The notes beneath the pieces are model-generated. The model did no database searches. It was not told where the DNA came from and saw only the letters and a program-made list of their open reading frames with translations. A DNA stretch of 42,697 nucleotides from CAYIYO01 sp964367715. GTDB lineage: Bacteria; Chlamydiota; Chlamydiia; Chlamydiales; Criblamydiaceae. The stretch spans positions 1 through 42,697 of the forward strand of contig CAYIYO010000012.1 of NCBI GenBank assembly GCA_964367715.1, given 5' to 3'. This document shows positions 15,888 to 23,706 of the stretch, in pieces; within the stretch, counting starts at the first letter, position 1; the number at the start of each line of letters is the position of its first letter. A program made the position numbers and the translations under genes.

Positions 15888-15976
15888 CGGTGACTTGTCA
15901 CCACACTCCATAAGCCGTTGAGGAGAGAGTTAGAAGGGAGGAAAGCTTCGCTTAATGCGAAAAATTACACCCTAGA

Positions 15977-16408
15977 TTATCTCTTGCGTGGGCAGATTTC
16001 TTCTGGTTGGAAAAAGTAAGAAATTTCTGTGCGTGCATTTTCTGCACTGTCAGAGCCATGAACCGCATTTTCTTCGATGCTAGATGCGAATTCTTTACGG
16101 ATCGTTCCTTGGTCCGCATTCGCAGGATTGGTCGCTCCCATGATCTCACGGTTTTTTAAGACAGCGTTGTCGCCTTCCAATACCATCACCAAAACAGGAC
16201 CTGTTGTCATGAAATCGACTAACGATTGGAAGAATGGGCGCTCTTTATGCACAGCATAGAATCCTTCTGCGCGTTCTTTGGAAAGGTGAACCATTTTCAT
16301 CGCAACAGGCTTAAGGCTGTTTTCTTCAAATTTTGCAATGATCGGGCCAATGAAATTTTTGCCAACAGCATCAGGCTTAATGATTGATAGGGTACGTTCT
16401 GTTACCAT
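15977..16408 (-). CDS. ndk: Nucleoside diphosphate kinase (cytoplasmic)
   Basis: Maintains the balance of cytoplasmic NTPs and dNTPs by ping-pong phosphate transfer. The start MVTERTLSIIKPDAV, FYAVHKERPF, KNREIMGATNP and the phospho-acceptor His117 in NAVHGSDSAENA are all standard, as is the 143-residue length. CCGGAGGATTTCC precedes the ATG. It has no signal sequence, in contrast to the lipoprotein paralog at 14225-14737. The divergent pheT starts 178 bp away. The gene ends next to the nested palindrome, which may act as its 3' boundary. Confidence 0.97.
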   Translation of the reverse strand: MVTERTLSIIKPDAVGKNFIGPIIAKFEENSLKPVAMKMVHLSKERAEGFYAVHKERPFFQSLVDFMTTGPVLVMVLEGDNAVLKNREIMGATNPANADQGTIRKEFASSIEENAVHGSDSAENARTEISYFFQPEEICPRKR

Positions 16409-16520
16409 GGAAATCCTCCGGTTTTTGTGTTTAGTTGCTACACTATACCGAAAAAAAAGAATAATGAAAATACAGGAATATATAAAATAATTTTTTGTCT
16501 TATTAAGAGTGTCTAATTTC

Positions 16521-16549
16521 TTGAGTTCAAATTGCTCTCGTCGTATTCT
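16521..16549 (+). promoter_or_regulatory. Candidate promoter for pheT
   Basis: TTGAGT (16521-16526) and TATTCT (16544-16549) are spaced by 17 nt, 36 nt before the pheT ATG. Each box matches the sigma-70 consensus at four or more positions. Confidence 0.5.
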
Positions 16550-16585
16550 TTAGGCTTTAGTAACGATAATAAAATGGTTTGACAC

Positions 16586-18985
16586 ATGAGAGTTCCCTTA
16601 AGCTGGATTAAAGAATATTTAAATACCCCCCTCCCGCCTATCCAAATTGCAAAAATTTTGACGATGGCAGGACTAGAAGTCGACGCAATCGAATCCGTTG
16701 GTCAGGATTTTACCAATATCGTCGTAGGAAAAGTCCTTACAACCGAACCCCACCCTAATGCGGACAAGCTGTGCGTCGCTTCGGTCACCGACGGTCAAGA
16801 AACGTTCCAAGTCGTCTGCGGAGCCCCCAATTGCCGACCAGGAATCAAGACGGCCTTCGCTAAGATAGGAGCCAGCATCCCCGAAGAAGATGGAAAAACC
16901 TTTAAAATTAAGAAGTCAAAGATCCGCGGCGTCGAGTCCAGTGGCATGCTCTGCTCAGGTAAAGAACTGAAACTTTCCGACGAAGACGATGGAATCCTTG
17001 AATTTGATGCCGATACTCCCGAAGGTGCGGATGTGGCCACTCTCTTTTCTGATACCATTTTCGAAATTGGATTGACCCCGAACCTTAACCATTGTGCGAA
17101 TGTGATGGGGATTGCGCGCGAGCTCCATGCCGTGACAGAAACTCCTCTTCACCACCCACAAGTTGCTGTCAAGGAAGCGGAAGCGCCTTCCATTGATTCA
17201 CAAGTAAAGGTCACGGTAAAAGCAGAAAAAGAATGTCCACGCTACGCGTGCCGTCTCATCAAAAATGTTACAATAGCCCCTTCCCCACAGTGGATGCAAA
17301 ATCGGTTGCTCGCCTGCGGCATCCGTCCAATCAATAACATTGTCGACATCACCAACTATGTGTTGATGGAATTGGGCCATCCTCTCCATGCCTTCGACTT
17401 TGACACTCTAAAAGGACAACAGATTGTCGTCCGCCACGCAAACGATCAAGAAGTTTTCGTTACGTTAGACGGAAAAGAGCGTGTCCTTTATTCTGACGAC
17501 CTGGTCATCTGCGACGAACAAAAGCCTGTGGCGATTGCAGGGGTGATGGGAGGACAAAATGCGGAAGTCTCAAATCAGACTGTCAATGTATTAATTGAAT
17601 CCGCCTATTTCCTTCCCAGCGCAATAAGAAAAACAAGCAAACGTCTCGCCATGTTGACAGAAGCCTCCCGCCGCTTCGAACGTGGAACCGATCCCAACAT
17701 GGTTCTCTACGCCCTTGACCGTGCTGCAATGCTGATGGAACAAATTGCTGGCGGCGCAGTCGCTCCTGGAGTGGTCGACCTTAAGCAATGCGATTTTCCG
17801 ATGAAAATTATTTTGTGCCGCGCGACAAGAATTAATAGTTTGTTAGGAATGCAGCTAGGAATCGGAGAAATGGAAAGCATTTTTCGTCGCCTAGGCTTTC
17901 ACTACAAATGGGATAGCAAAGATACGTTCACAGTTACTGTTCCGACATTTCGTGTCGACGTCAACATTGAAGTCGATCTGATCGAAGAAATTGCACGCAT
18001 CTACGGATACGATAAAATTCCTTTAGCTTCGCCTTCTTACCACAGCTCAACACGTCCGCATGCCCCCGTCTTTTTATTCGAAAGAGCAGTCCGCCAGCGC
18101 CTGCTTTCCGAAGGATTACAAGAGCTCCTGACGTGTGACCTTGTCGGTCCCTCCGCATTACAAGTCATCAATGGCGACGGTCCTCTAGACTCTCTTACAG
18201 TGGAAGTGATGAATCCGACCTCAATCGAACAGTCCTGCCTACGCACCTCCATGCTGCCAGGGCTTCTTCAAGTTGTTAAAGTGAATTACGACAGGCAAAA
18301 CACAGACATTCACGGCTTTGAAGTCGGCCGCGTCCACTTCAGAGACGGTGAAAAATTTCGCGAAGAAGCTGTCGCAGGAATTGTTCTTTCCGGAAAAAAT
18401 GTGCCGCACCATTGGGATGAAAAGCCGCGCGCCCTTGACTTTTTTGATATCAAAGGAATTATTGAAAATCTCCTTGGCGAATTTGCAGTTTCTAATGTGG
18501 TCTATAAAAACACGCAAAAGTCGGTGTTCCATACAGGAAGACAAGCCTCTATTTTTGTGGGCGACTTAGAAATCGGATCAATGGGAGAGATCCATCCCGC
18601 CATCATCCGGCGTCTAGACATCCCTCAGCGTGTGTTTTTTGCAGAGGTAGATCTGAAAGATCTCTTTTCTGTTGGACGCGATGAACATAAGATGAAACCA
18701 TTATGTAATTTTCCCGGTTCTGAACGCGATTGGACTTTGACGATGAAAGAGAAGACACCAGTAGAAAGCGTTTCTAGCGTCATCAGAAATGTCGATTCCA
18801 CTCTTTTAGAAGATTTCCACGTGTTAGATATTTATCGTAGTGCTAAGCTGGGTCAAGGTATAAAAAATGTAACTTTCCGTTTTGTTTACCGCGATAAAAC
18901 AAAAACCATCGCACAAGAAGCGGTGGACCAAGAACATGCACGGATTACAGATAAAGTGCGTAGCTTATTGATTAATCTCGAATAG
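16586..18985 (+). CDS. pheT: Phenylalanyl-tRNA synthetase beta subunit
   Basis: Large subunit of the heterotetrameric enzyme that charges tRNA-Phe; it holds the editing site and tRNA contacts. Domains in order: start MRVPLSWIKEYLN, the EMAP-like tRNA-binding domain at ~40-150 (HPNADKLCVASV), B3/B4 editing region (~210-390, INNIVDITNYVLMELGHPLH), B5 (~400-475), and a C-terminal FDX-ACB domain (~705-799, FPGSERDWTLTM). At 799 residues it is full length. pheS is not adjacent, which agrees with chlamydiae, where the two genes are unlinked as I recall. The lipoprotein gene follows after 23 bp, as CT476 follows pheT in Chlamydia. Confidence 0.96.
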   Translation: MRVPLSWIKEYLNTPLPPIQIAKILTMAGLEVDAIESVGQDFTNIVVGKVLTTEPHPNADKLCVASVTDGQETFQVVCGAPNCRPGIKTAFAKIGASIPEEDGKTFKIKKSKIRGVESSGMLCSGKELKLSDEDDGILEFDADTPEGADVATLFSDTIFEIGLTPNLNHCANVMGIARELHAVTETPLHHPQVAVKEAEAPSIDSQVKVTVKAEKECPRYACRLIKNVTIAPSPQWMQNRLLACGIRPINNIVDITNYVLMELGHPLHAFDFDTLKGQQIVVRHANDQEVFVTLDGKERVLYSDDLVICDEQKPVAIAGVMGGQNAEVSNQTVNVLIESAYFLPSAIRKTSKRLAMLTEASRRFERGTDPNMVLYALDRAAMLMEQIAGGAVAPGVVDLKQCDFPMKIILCRATRINSLLGMQLGIGEMESIFRRLGFHYKWDSKDTFTVTVPTFRVDVNIEVDLIEEIARIYGYDKIPLASPSYHSSTRPHAPVFLFERAVRQRLLSEGLQELLTCDLVGPSALQVINGDGPLDSLTVEVMNPTSIEQSCLRTSMLPGLLQVVKVNYDRQNTDIHGFEVGRVHFRDGEKFREEAVAGIVLSGKNVPHHWDEKPRALDFFDIKGIIENLLGEFAVSNVVYKNTQKSVFHTGRQASIFVGDLEIGSMGEIHPAIIRRLDIPQRVFFAEVDLKDLFSVGRDEHKMKPLCNFPGSERDWTLTMKEKTPVESVSSVIRNVDSTLLEDFHVLDIYRSAKLGQGIKNVTFRFVYRDKTKTIAQEAVDQEHARITDKVRSLLINLE

Positions 18986-19008
18986 AACTTGAACTCTGGG
19001 AGCGAACC

Positions 19009-19971
19009 ATGAAAAAACAGACATTTGCATTGATGATTTTAACAACAATAGTGGCAACAGGATGCGCGCGTACACCGCCCTGCTGCAAAGTAATAGATGA
19101 AACTTATGTCCACAAATATGGGGTGACCGTTCCTCGTGAAGACTGGTCCTCTCGTGGTCAGTACGGACAAGTCATTACAACTCTTGACAATGGCGTCATT
19201 GTAACAAAATCCTTTAGCGGCGGTGAACTCGACGGGGACATCACTTATACATTCCCTCATAGCAATGTTGTCGAAAAAGTAGAAACCTATTCCAAGGGAA
19301 CAAAAATCAAAGAAACAACATTTGATAGCGCAGGAAATCCACAACAAGAAAGTCACTTTGGCGACAACGTAAAAACGATTGTCACGCGCTGGTTTGAAGG
19401 CGGCGCTCCTCAAAGTCGCGAAGAATTTGTTAACGACCGGTTGATGAAAGGTGAATACTATACTGCTGGACATCACATAGAAGCGCGCATCGATAACGGC
19501 CAAGGCACACGCCTCGTGCGCGACATCTACGGTCAACTTCTTTCAACAGACCAATTTGAAAATGGACAAATGATCTCCACAACAAATTATCATCCAAACG
19601 GCAATCCAAAAGAAATTGCCCTTTATAAAAATGGCCTAGCCCATGGAGAAAGAAAGTCATTCCTCCCTGCAGGAGAACCGGAATTCATCGAACAATGGAG
19701 AGGTGGCATACAAGAAGGTGTTTCCCTAACATTTAAAAATGGCGAACGTTACGCGGAAGTTCCTTACAGCCAAGGAAAAAAGAACGGTGTTGAAAAACAC
19801 TACCGCGACCAAGACACTGTCATTGAAGAGATCGCCTGGCTCGATGATCAACTTCATGGTCCATCCGTTACTTATGTCGATGGCAAAGTCGTCAAAACCG
19901 AATGGTACTACCAAGGAAGGCCCGTGCCAAAAATCTCATACGATTTAAAAACTGGCCAACGCCGTCTTTAA
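19009..19971 (+). CDS. Lipoprotein with YwqK/MORN-like repeats (CT476-like by position)
   Basis: Envelope lipoprotein of unknown role. The leader MKKQTFALMILTTIVATGC has a good lipobox with Cys19; more cysteines follow at once (TPPCCK). The body is a run of about ten ~22-residue units of the type NGxxxxxxxYxxGxxxG, for example NGQMISTTNYHPNGNPKEI and NGLAHGERKSFLPAG, matching MORN_2/YwqK-type beta-hairpin repeats. The 320-residue length and location after pheT agree with Chlamydia CT476, a protein without assigned function. GGGAGCGAACC precedes the ATG. It is probably co-transcribed with pheT and ends at a hairpin. Lipidation and outer-membrane placement are predictions. Confidence 0.75.
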   Translation: MKKQTFALMILTTIVATGCARTPPCCKVIDETYVHKYGVTVPREDWSSRGQYGQVITTLDNGVIVTKSFSGGELDGDITYTFPHSNVVEKVETYSKGTKIKETTFDSAGNPQQESHFGDNVKTIVTRWFEGGAPQSREEFVNDRLMKGEYYTAGHHIEARIDNGQGTRLVRDIYGQLLSTDQFENGQMISTTNYHPNGNPKEIALYKNGLAHGERKSFLPAGEPEFIEQWRGGIQEGVSLTFKNGERYAEVPYSQGKKNGVEKHYRDQDTVIEEIAWLDDQLHGPSVTYVDGKVVKTEWYYQGRPVPKISYDLKTGQRRL

Positions 19972-19978
19972 TCGTTTT

Positions 19979-20004
19979 GTCAGGGGAGGCTTAGGCTTTC
20001 CCTG
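19979..20004 (+). terminator. Hairpin after the pheT-lipoprotein unit
   Basis: TCAGGGGAGGC and GCTTTCCCTGA form an 11-bp stem (two G-U pairs) with TTAG loop, eight bases after the stop. No T-tract follows, so it is a weak terminator candidate. Confidence 0.45.
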
Positions 20005-20020
20005 ATGAAAAATTAAAAAT

Positions 20021-20113
20021 TACCACAGAGCCCACAGAGAACACAGAGAAAAATTATAGCTTTTCCAATAAATAATTATTGTTATCTCTGTGTTCTCTGT
20101 GGGCTCTGTGGTA
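20021..20113. repeat. CACAGAG inverted repeat, copy 1
   Basis: Arms of 29 nt (20021-20049 and 20085-20113) are perfect reverse complements, beginning TACCACAGAGCCCACAGAG. The arms hold several CACAGAG-like words. A related, more diverged pair is at 40948-41054. It lies between two convergent genes. Confidence 0.9.
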
Positions 20114-20126
20114 AAAATAAATCTAT

Positions 20127-20672
20127 TTATATAGGGGCCAGAACTTCTGCAACAGGAGTCATCTCCCACTCCTCCTTCAACATCTCTGAGAACTCTCCAC
20201 TCTCATCCGTTTTATACTCTTTGTGTACAACGACCTTTCCTCTTTGATCATACAAATCCACTCCATCAAAAGAATCGCCAAACTGCCGATACGACATTTT
20301 TTGCACAGAAAGAAGGATCCCATTCGGATAAAATACCTTACATTCCCGGCATAATCCCTCTTCGAATAGATACTCTTCCTTCAAAATGATACGGTCGTCC
20401 TGATTTCGTATCAAACAGGTAGAATCGTTAATAAATTCTTTTAGCCATGCATTTTGTTCGATAGGTTTCAAATGACGAAAATCAAACAACGCGGAATCAT
20501 ACACAATTTCATGAAACCTTCCGTCCAAATACTCCTCTACAGTAAAACGCTTAAAATAGGGATCGACCACGATTTTATACGCTTTCCCTGATGGGGGCAA
20601 TCCCTCGGCAAAACGATGCCGCCCCTGGGGACGTCCCCTCTGCCAATAGTAATCCTTGAAGAATGAAAACAT
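20127..20672 (-). CDS. Hypothetical protein (181 aa)
   Basis: I do not recognise the family. It is a soluble-looking protein with alternating strands and charged turns: YKIVVDPYFKRFTVEEYL, then CKVFYPNGILLSVQKMSYR and DLYDQRGKVVVHKEYKT. The last blocks loosely resemble the YwqK/MORN-like units of the convergent lipoprotein, but no signal peptide or lipobox is present. The ATG is preceded on its strand by AGGATCGCT. Its promoter region contains a repeat arm (20728-20758). Coding is likely because the frame is long, has good codon texture and is framed by a terminator/repeat; function unknown. Confidence 0.7.
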   Translation of the reverse strand: MFSFFKDYYWQRGRPQGRHRFAEGLPPSGKAYKIVVDPYFKRFTVEEYLDGRFHEIVYDSALFDFRHLKPIEQNAWLKEFINDSTCLIRNQDDRIILKEEYLFEEGLCRECKVFYPNGILLSVQKMSYRQFGDSFDGVDLYDQRGKVVVHKEYKTDESGEFSEMLKEEWEMTPVAEVLAPI

Positions 20673-20727
20673 AGCGATCCTGCCTGGTTGGTTTTACAGA
20701 TTACTCTCATTACACACAACTGAATTC

Positions 20728-20758
20728 AAAAACCGATTATTGATTTCACTTGTGTATA
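20728..20758 (-). repeat. Partial arm of the ACACAAGTGAA repeat
   Basis: Plus strand reads AAAAACCGATTATTGATTTC then ACTTGTGTATA, one base off the copies at 9221 and 31531. It lies in the 249-bp divergent gap between 20672 and 20922. The rest of this gap shows no other feature I can support. Confidence 0.8.
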
Positions 20759-20921
20759 GATCGATTATATTATGTCTAAAACAAAAATGGTTCACAATCC
20801 AAAAGGTCCCGGCAATTCATGCTCCTTTGGGATCTTAAAACCCAACCCTTCCCGGGCATAAAAGTTGGCATAGTTTTCGCTTTAGCTTTAACAACAAAAC
20901 AAGCTAAAAAGGGGCGTTTTT

Positions 20922-21104
20922 ATGACAACTCAAGAATTACATCAAAAAATTGCATTCCTAGAATTCCAACAAGACCAACTGACTTCTGAACTCCAACATA
21001 TCGACTTCCTCCTCCGCAGCATAGGCTTTCCAGATGGTCTCTATTCTATCAAAGAAACTGCTCAAGAGTTGCTCAATGCACAAGACGAAGAAAATATGGA
21101 ATAA
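20922..21104 (+). CDS. Small helical protein A of a tandem paralog pair (60 aa)
   Basis: Unknown function. Residues 1-35 (TTQELHQKIAFLEFQQDQL and on) are predicted to form a coiled-coil or helical hairpin, then GFPDGLYSIKETAQELLNA. The protein shares about 37% of positions with the next gene, including the pattern EL..KIA.LE...D.L, then D.L.R..GF..G....K.TA.E. AAAAAGGGGCG precedes the ATG. The conserved GFxxGxxxxKxTAxE end argues for a real family rather than chance. The pair is followed by a strong terminator, so they form a two-gene unit. SlyX-like proteins are similar in size and helix content, but I see no specific match. Confidence 0.7.
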   Translation: MTTQELHQKIAFLEFQQDQLTSELQHIDFLLRSIGFPDGLYSIKETAQELLNAQDEENME

Positions 21105-21158
21105 TCGTTATTTAAAAAGATTTTGTTAAGTTAACCAAAAAATTAAAAGGAGAAGGTC

Positions 21159-21347
21159 ATGTCAACAGAAGAGCTATTAAATAAAATCGCACATCTCGAA
21201 TCGTTGAATGACCACCTTCAAACAGAAATCAATTACGTCGACGAACTCATGCGTATGTTAGGATTCCACCACGGTATCCTTACGGTCAAAGCAACAGCTA
21301 ATGAAATCATCCGACAAGGGCTACACGAAAATAATGGAAATACCTAA
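21159..21347 (+). CDS. Small helical protein B of a tandem paralog pair (62 aa)
   Basis: Paralog of the gene just upstream: STEELLNKIAHLESLNDHL, then a middle MRMLGFHHGILTVKATANEI that aligns without gaps to the first copy. It has a strong ribosome site (AAAAGGAGAAGGTC) before the ATG, better than that of its partner. It is acidic and helical, without Cys or membrane segment. A tandem duplication of a small gene followed by divergence is seen directly; hetero-oligomer formation would be a guess. Confidence 0.72.
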   Translation: MSTEELLNKIAHLESLNDHLQTEINYVDELMRMLGFHHGILTVKATANEIIRQGLHENNGNT

Positions 21348-21382
21348 GTCGTCTCATTAAAAAATTTACTCCTCCTGGTTGG

Positions 21383-21419
21383 GCCCTAAACTTGTGATAT
21401 TCAAGTTTAGGGCTTTTTT
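21383..21419 (+). terminator. Rho-independent terminator after the small paralog pair
   Basis: GCCCTAAACTTG and CAAGTTTAGGGC form a perfect 12-bp stem with a 7-nt loop, followed by six T. It ends only 13 nt before the next ATG. Confidence 0.93.
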
Positions 21420-21432
21420 GTATACTCGTCCC

Positions 21433-22224
21433 ATGACAACAAAGCTTCGTATATGGAATGAAAAAGAATGGGACGCAGGCGCGGAAAAAGCTTCCCAACA
21501 GCTTCCTTTAAAAGGATTATCCTCCCTCCCTAAAATGGCGGGAATCACCCCGGCAACAGCAAAAAATCTTAAATGGAAAAGTCTCTATTACATGCTTTTT
21601 CATGGGGAAGGTAAGTTAATAGTAAGAAATTTTTTAAAACATCCGATTAAATACGGATGGCGCCTTCTCTACTCATCCATTAAAAATAAGCCCTATAAAA
21701 GAGCAGGAGATTTCTTTCTATACGGAGTCGATAGCACAGAAGAATTTGCCTCTTTGCTTCAACAACAAGAGACAATTTTTGTGGTAGGATTTTCCTACTG
21801 TCACAAACCGTTCGAATGCCCATCAGGACGTTTTACAGATGACTGCGTCCATGATCCAGAAAATCTTGTCTGTCGTCAATGCTTCATCGGCAAAGTCATG
21901 AACTATTTACCAGAAAAAAATACGGTTAAGCTTGCTATCCCTACCGTTCACTATATCGGCAATAAAATATTCGACGTAGTGCACGCAAATCCGACCAAAA
22001 AGGTACTTTTTTTAATTACTGCCTGCGAACTAACGTTAGAAATGTTTGGTGACTGGGGAAATATGACGGGAATAAAAGGAATAGGGGTTCGTTTAGATGG
22101 CCGTATCTGCAATACAATGCGCGCCTTTGAACTGTCGGAAGAGGGGATCAAGCCCGGTCTCACCGTCGTTCTTGACGAAACCAAACAGCGTATCCTTTCC
22201 CTCCTCCAACATTGGAAGCCTTAG
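21433..22224 (+). CDS. Hypothetical protein with a cysteine cluster (263 aa)
   Basis: Not recognised with certainty. The key region is CHKPFECPSGRFTDDC followed by CRQC, about residues 122-158: five or six closely spaced cysteines that could bind zinc or an iron-sulfur cluster. DUF116-type proteins have broadly similar Cys-Pro arrangements, but I do not claim membership. The flanks are mixed alpha/beta (KVLFLITACELTLEMFGDWG, GIGVRLDGRICNTM, LTVVLDETKQRIL). The frame is open upstream, but that extension runs through the terminator, so ATG 21433 is preferred. TAG at 22222-22224 overlaps the TAA of trhO on the other strand: convergent genes sharing four bases. Confidence 0.72.
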   Translation: MTTKLRIWNEKEWDAGAEKASQQLPLKGLSSLPKMAGITPATAKNLKWKSLYYMLFHGEGKLIVRNFLKHPIKYGWRLLYSSIKNKPYKRAGDFFLYGVDSTEEFASLLQQQETIFVVGFSYCHKPFECPSGRFTDDCVHDPENLVCRQCFIGKVMNYLPEKNTVKLAIPTVHYIGNKIFDVVHANPTKKVLFLITACELTLEMFGDWGNMTGIKGIGVRLDGRICNTMRAFELSEEGIKPGLTVVLDETKQRILSLLQHWKP

Positions 22225-23195
22225 CCTTCTACGTTAGAAGGCGCCTCCTTTTTCTTCTTTTCACCAAAATAATGGTGGTATTTTCGAAAAGGCTTATGAG
22301 GATTAAGATGATGAAAAGGACGAATCCGCGGCGACTGATGACACGTCTCGCTGCAACATCCTGCCAAACGCGCTAAACAGTCGGGACAGCATAGAAAAAG
22401 CTCGTTACAATCCATGTTCGCACAATTATAATAGTTTTCTATCTTGCCTTGGCAATGGCGGCAACTTCCAACAACAGGGGTCTCTTCTTCACTAATCGGA
22501 ACGGTCATCCGGTCATCAAAAACAAAAAGCTTTCCTTTCCAGTGCTCGGCCCCTTCGTTGAGTCCATACCCAATCACTCCACCATCCAGCTGGTACACTT
22601 TTTCAAACCCTTTCTGCTTCAAATACGCAGAATAAATTTCACAGCGTATTCCTCCCGTACAATACATCATCACAGGCGTATCCGTACTATTGCCTTTGCC
22701 AATTAAATTTTCTGTAAAGGTCTTGAAATCACGGAAGGTGTTGCAATTCGGACGCTCCGCTCCATCGAAATGTCCAACTTCCCACTCATAGTCATTGCGC
22801 ACATCCAACATAATACGGTCCGGCGTGCTCTCCATCATCTCTTTCCAACGACTTGGGGAGACGTGTTCTCCACGTGCATTCAGGTCGACGTCGACATCAA
22901 TCGCCACCAATTGCTTACGATGCTTAACCGACTTCCTAGGAAACACCTGCTCGTGCCAGGTATGAATCTTAAAGACGACATCCTTGAATTCTGGCCTGCT
23001 ATGCATCCACTCCATATACTCTTGAGCTGCCTCTTTCGATCCACTCATCTGCCCATTAATGCCTTCATTCGCAATATAAATGCGGCAGGCAATGTCTCGA
23101 GCAGCAAAAAACTGATGGTGCAGCTTCACTTCTTTTGCCGGATTTTCTAATGGGGTAAGGTGGTAAAATGCTAAAACGAGGAAATTGTGTTCCAT
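22221..23195 (-). CDS. trhO: tRNA uridine(34) hydroxylase, rhodanese-like
   Basis: Hydroxylates uridine 34 in some tRNA anticodons, the oxygen-dependent route to 5-methoxy- or carboxymethoxy-uridine (YceA/UPF0176 family). The N-terminal ferredoxin-like domain includes IYIANEGINGQMSGS. The rhodanese domain spans about 115-215, with catalytic Cys179 in MMYCTGGIRCE (second Cys185). VFPRKSVKHRKQLVAI is also a family block. A C-terminal Cys-rich tail (CRHCQGKIENYYNC, CCPDCLARLAGCC) extends it to 324 residues and may bind zinc; this tail is common in one subgroup. The ATG has AAGGACT upstream. It is transcribed toward the Cys-cluster gene and ends inside its stop. Confidence 0.9.
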   Translation of the reverse strand: MEHNFLVLAFYHLTPLENPAKEVKLHHQFFAARDIACRIYIANEGINGQMSGSKEAAQEYMEWMHSRPEFKDVVFKIHTWHEQVFPRKSVKHRKQLVAIDVDVDLNARGEHVSPSRWKEMMESTPDRIMLDVRNDYEWEVGHFDGAERPNCNTFRDFKTFTENLIGKGNSTDTPVMMYCTGGIRCEIYSAYLKQKGFEKVYQLDGGVIGYGLNEGAEHWKGKLFVFDDRMTVPISEEETPVVGSCRHCQGKIENYYNCANMDCNELFLCCPDCLARLAGCCSETCHQSPRIRPFHHLNPHKPFRKYHHYFGEKKKKEAPSNVEG

Positions 23196-23379
23196 AATGA
23201 GTCCTTAAATAATATTAAATAGTATATAGAATGGTAATTTAGCAGTAAATGAGGTTTTTATTCGAACTAATGAATAAAGTAATTTTTTTAATTTTAATCT
23301 CGATATCATACTGGAAAAAATTGGCATTCTAATAGATAATAGGGGGGATAACAGAACATCACATAGAAGGAGTTTCTAT

Positions 23380-23700
23380 ATGTCAGAACATCTTAAATAT
23401 CTGGACGATCAGAATTTTGAACAGACAATCGCAAAGGGTGTCACCCTTGTCGATTTTTATGCAGACTGGTGCGGACCCTGCAAAATGATCGCTCCCATCA
23501 TCGAAGAATTGGCGGCTACCCTTAGCGGCAAAGCGACAATTGCAAAGCTAGATATCGAAGCAGCACAACAGACAACAGAAACTTTTGGAGTCACTTCCAT
23601 CCCCACAATTATTTTCTTTAAAGAAGGGAAAGAAGTGAACCGTATCGTCGGCATCCGTGACAAAGCAACCTTACAGAAAATGGTCGAAGACCTCATCTAA
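23380..23700 (+). CDS. trxA: Thioredoxin
   Basis: Small cytoplasmic disulfide reductase. The active site WCGPCKM (Cys31, Cys34), the DFYADWCGPC strand-helix junction and cis-Pro in TSIPTIIFFKEGKEV (near residue 74) are all present; 106 residues is normal. Ribosome site AGAAGGAG lies before the ATG. The upstream 184 bp separates it from the divergent trhO and shows only AT-rich DNA; no promoter is firmly placed. It starts the chlamydial block trxA-spoU-mip-aspS-hisS-uhpC-dnaE. It converges with trmL, with only 6 bp between the stops. Confidence 0.96.
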   Translation: MSEHLKYLDDQNFEQTIAKGVTLVDFYADWCGPCKMIAPIIEELAATLSGKATIAKLDIEAAQQTTETFGVTSIPTIIFFKEGKEVNRIVGIRDKATLQKMVEDLI

Positions 23701-23706
23701 TCTGCA

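Larger units (their letters stand above)
15374..15942. repeat. Nested palindrome: two inverted diverged copies of a ~285-bp unit
   Basis: Matching arms run from the outside in. TCCTCCCTTCT (15376-15386) pairs with 15932-15942. CAACGGCTTATGGAGTGTGG plus GTGAC (15443-15466) pairs with 15897-15920. GTTTGGAAAAT (15483-15493) pairs with 15842-15852. AACCATAAT pairs with its complement near 15824. Then come the two inverted three-hairpin modules. The centre (about 15645-15705) contains AAACCA/TGGTTT flanks. Each arm also has a private hairpin absent from the other. There is no convincing ORF. It fills the gap between pabA and ndk. Confidence 0.85.

Noticed and set aside
15345..15976. Possible CRISPR array or tRNA-like cluster in the nested palindrome
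   Set aside because: Repeats are inverted rather than direct, spacers are not regular, and no cloverleaf forms.
21379..21432. Upstream extension of the Cys-cluster gene starting at TTG
   Set aside because: It would be read through a perfect rho-independent terminator; ATG 21433 is more sensible.
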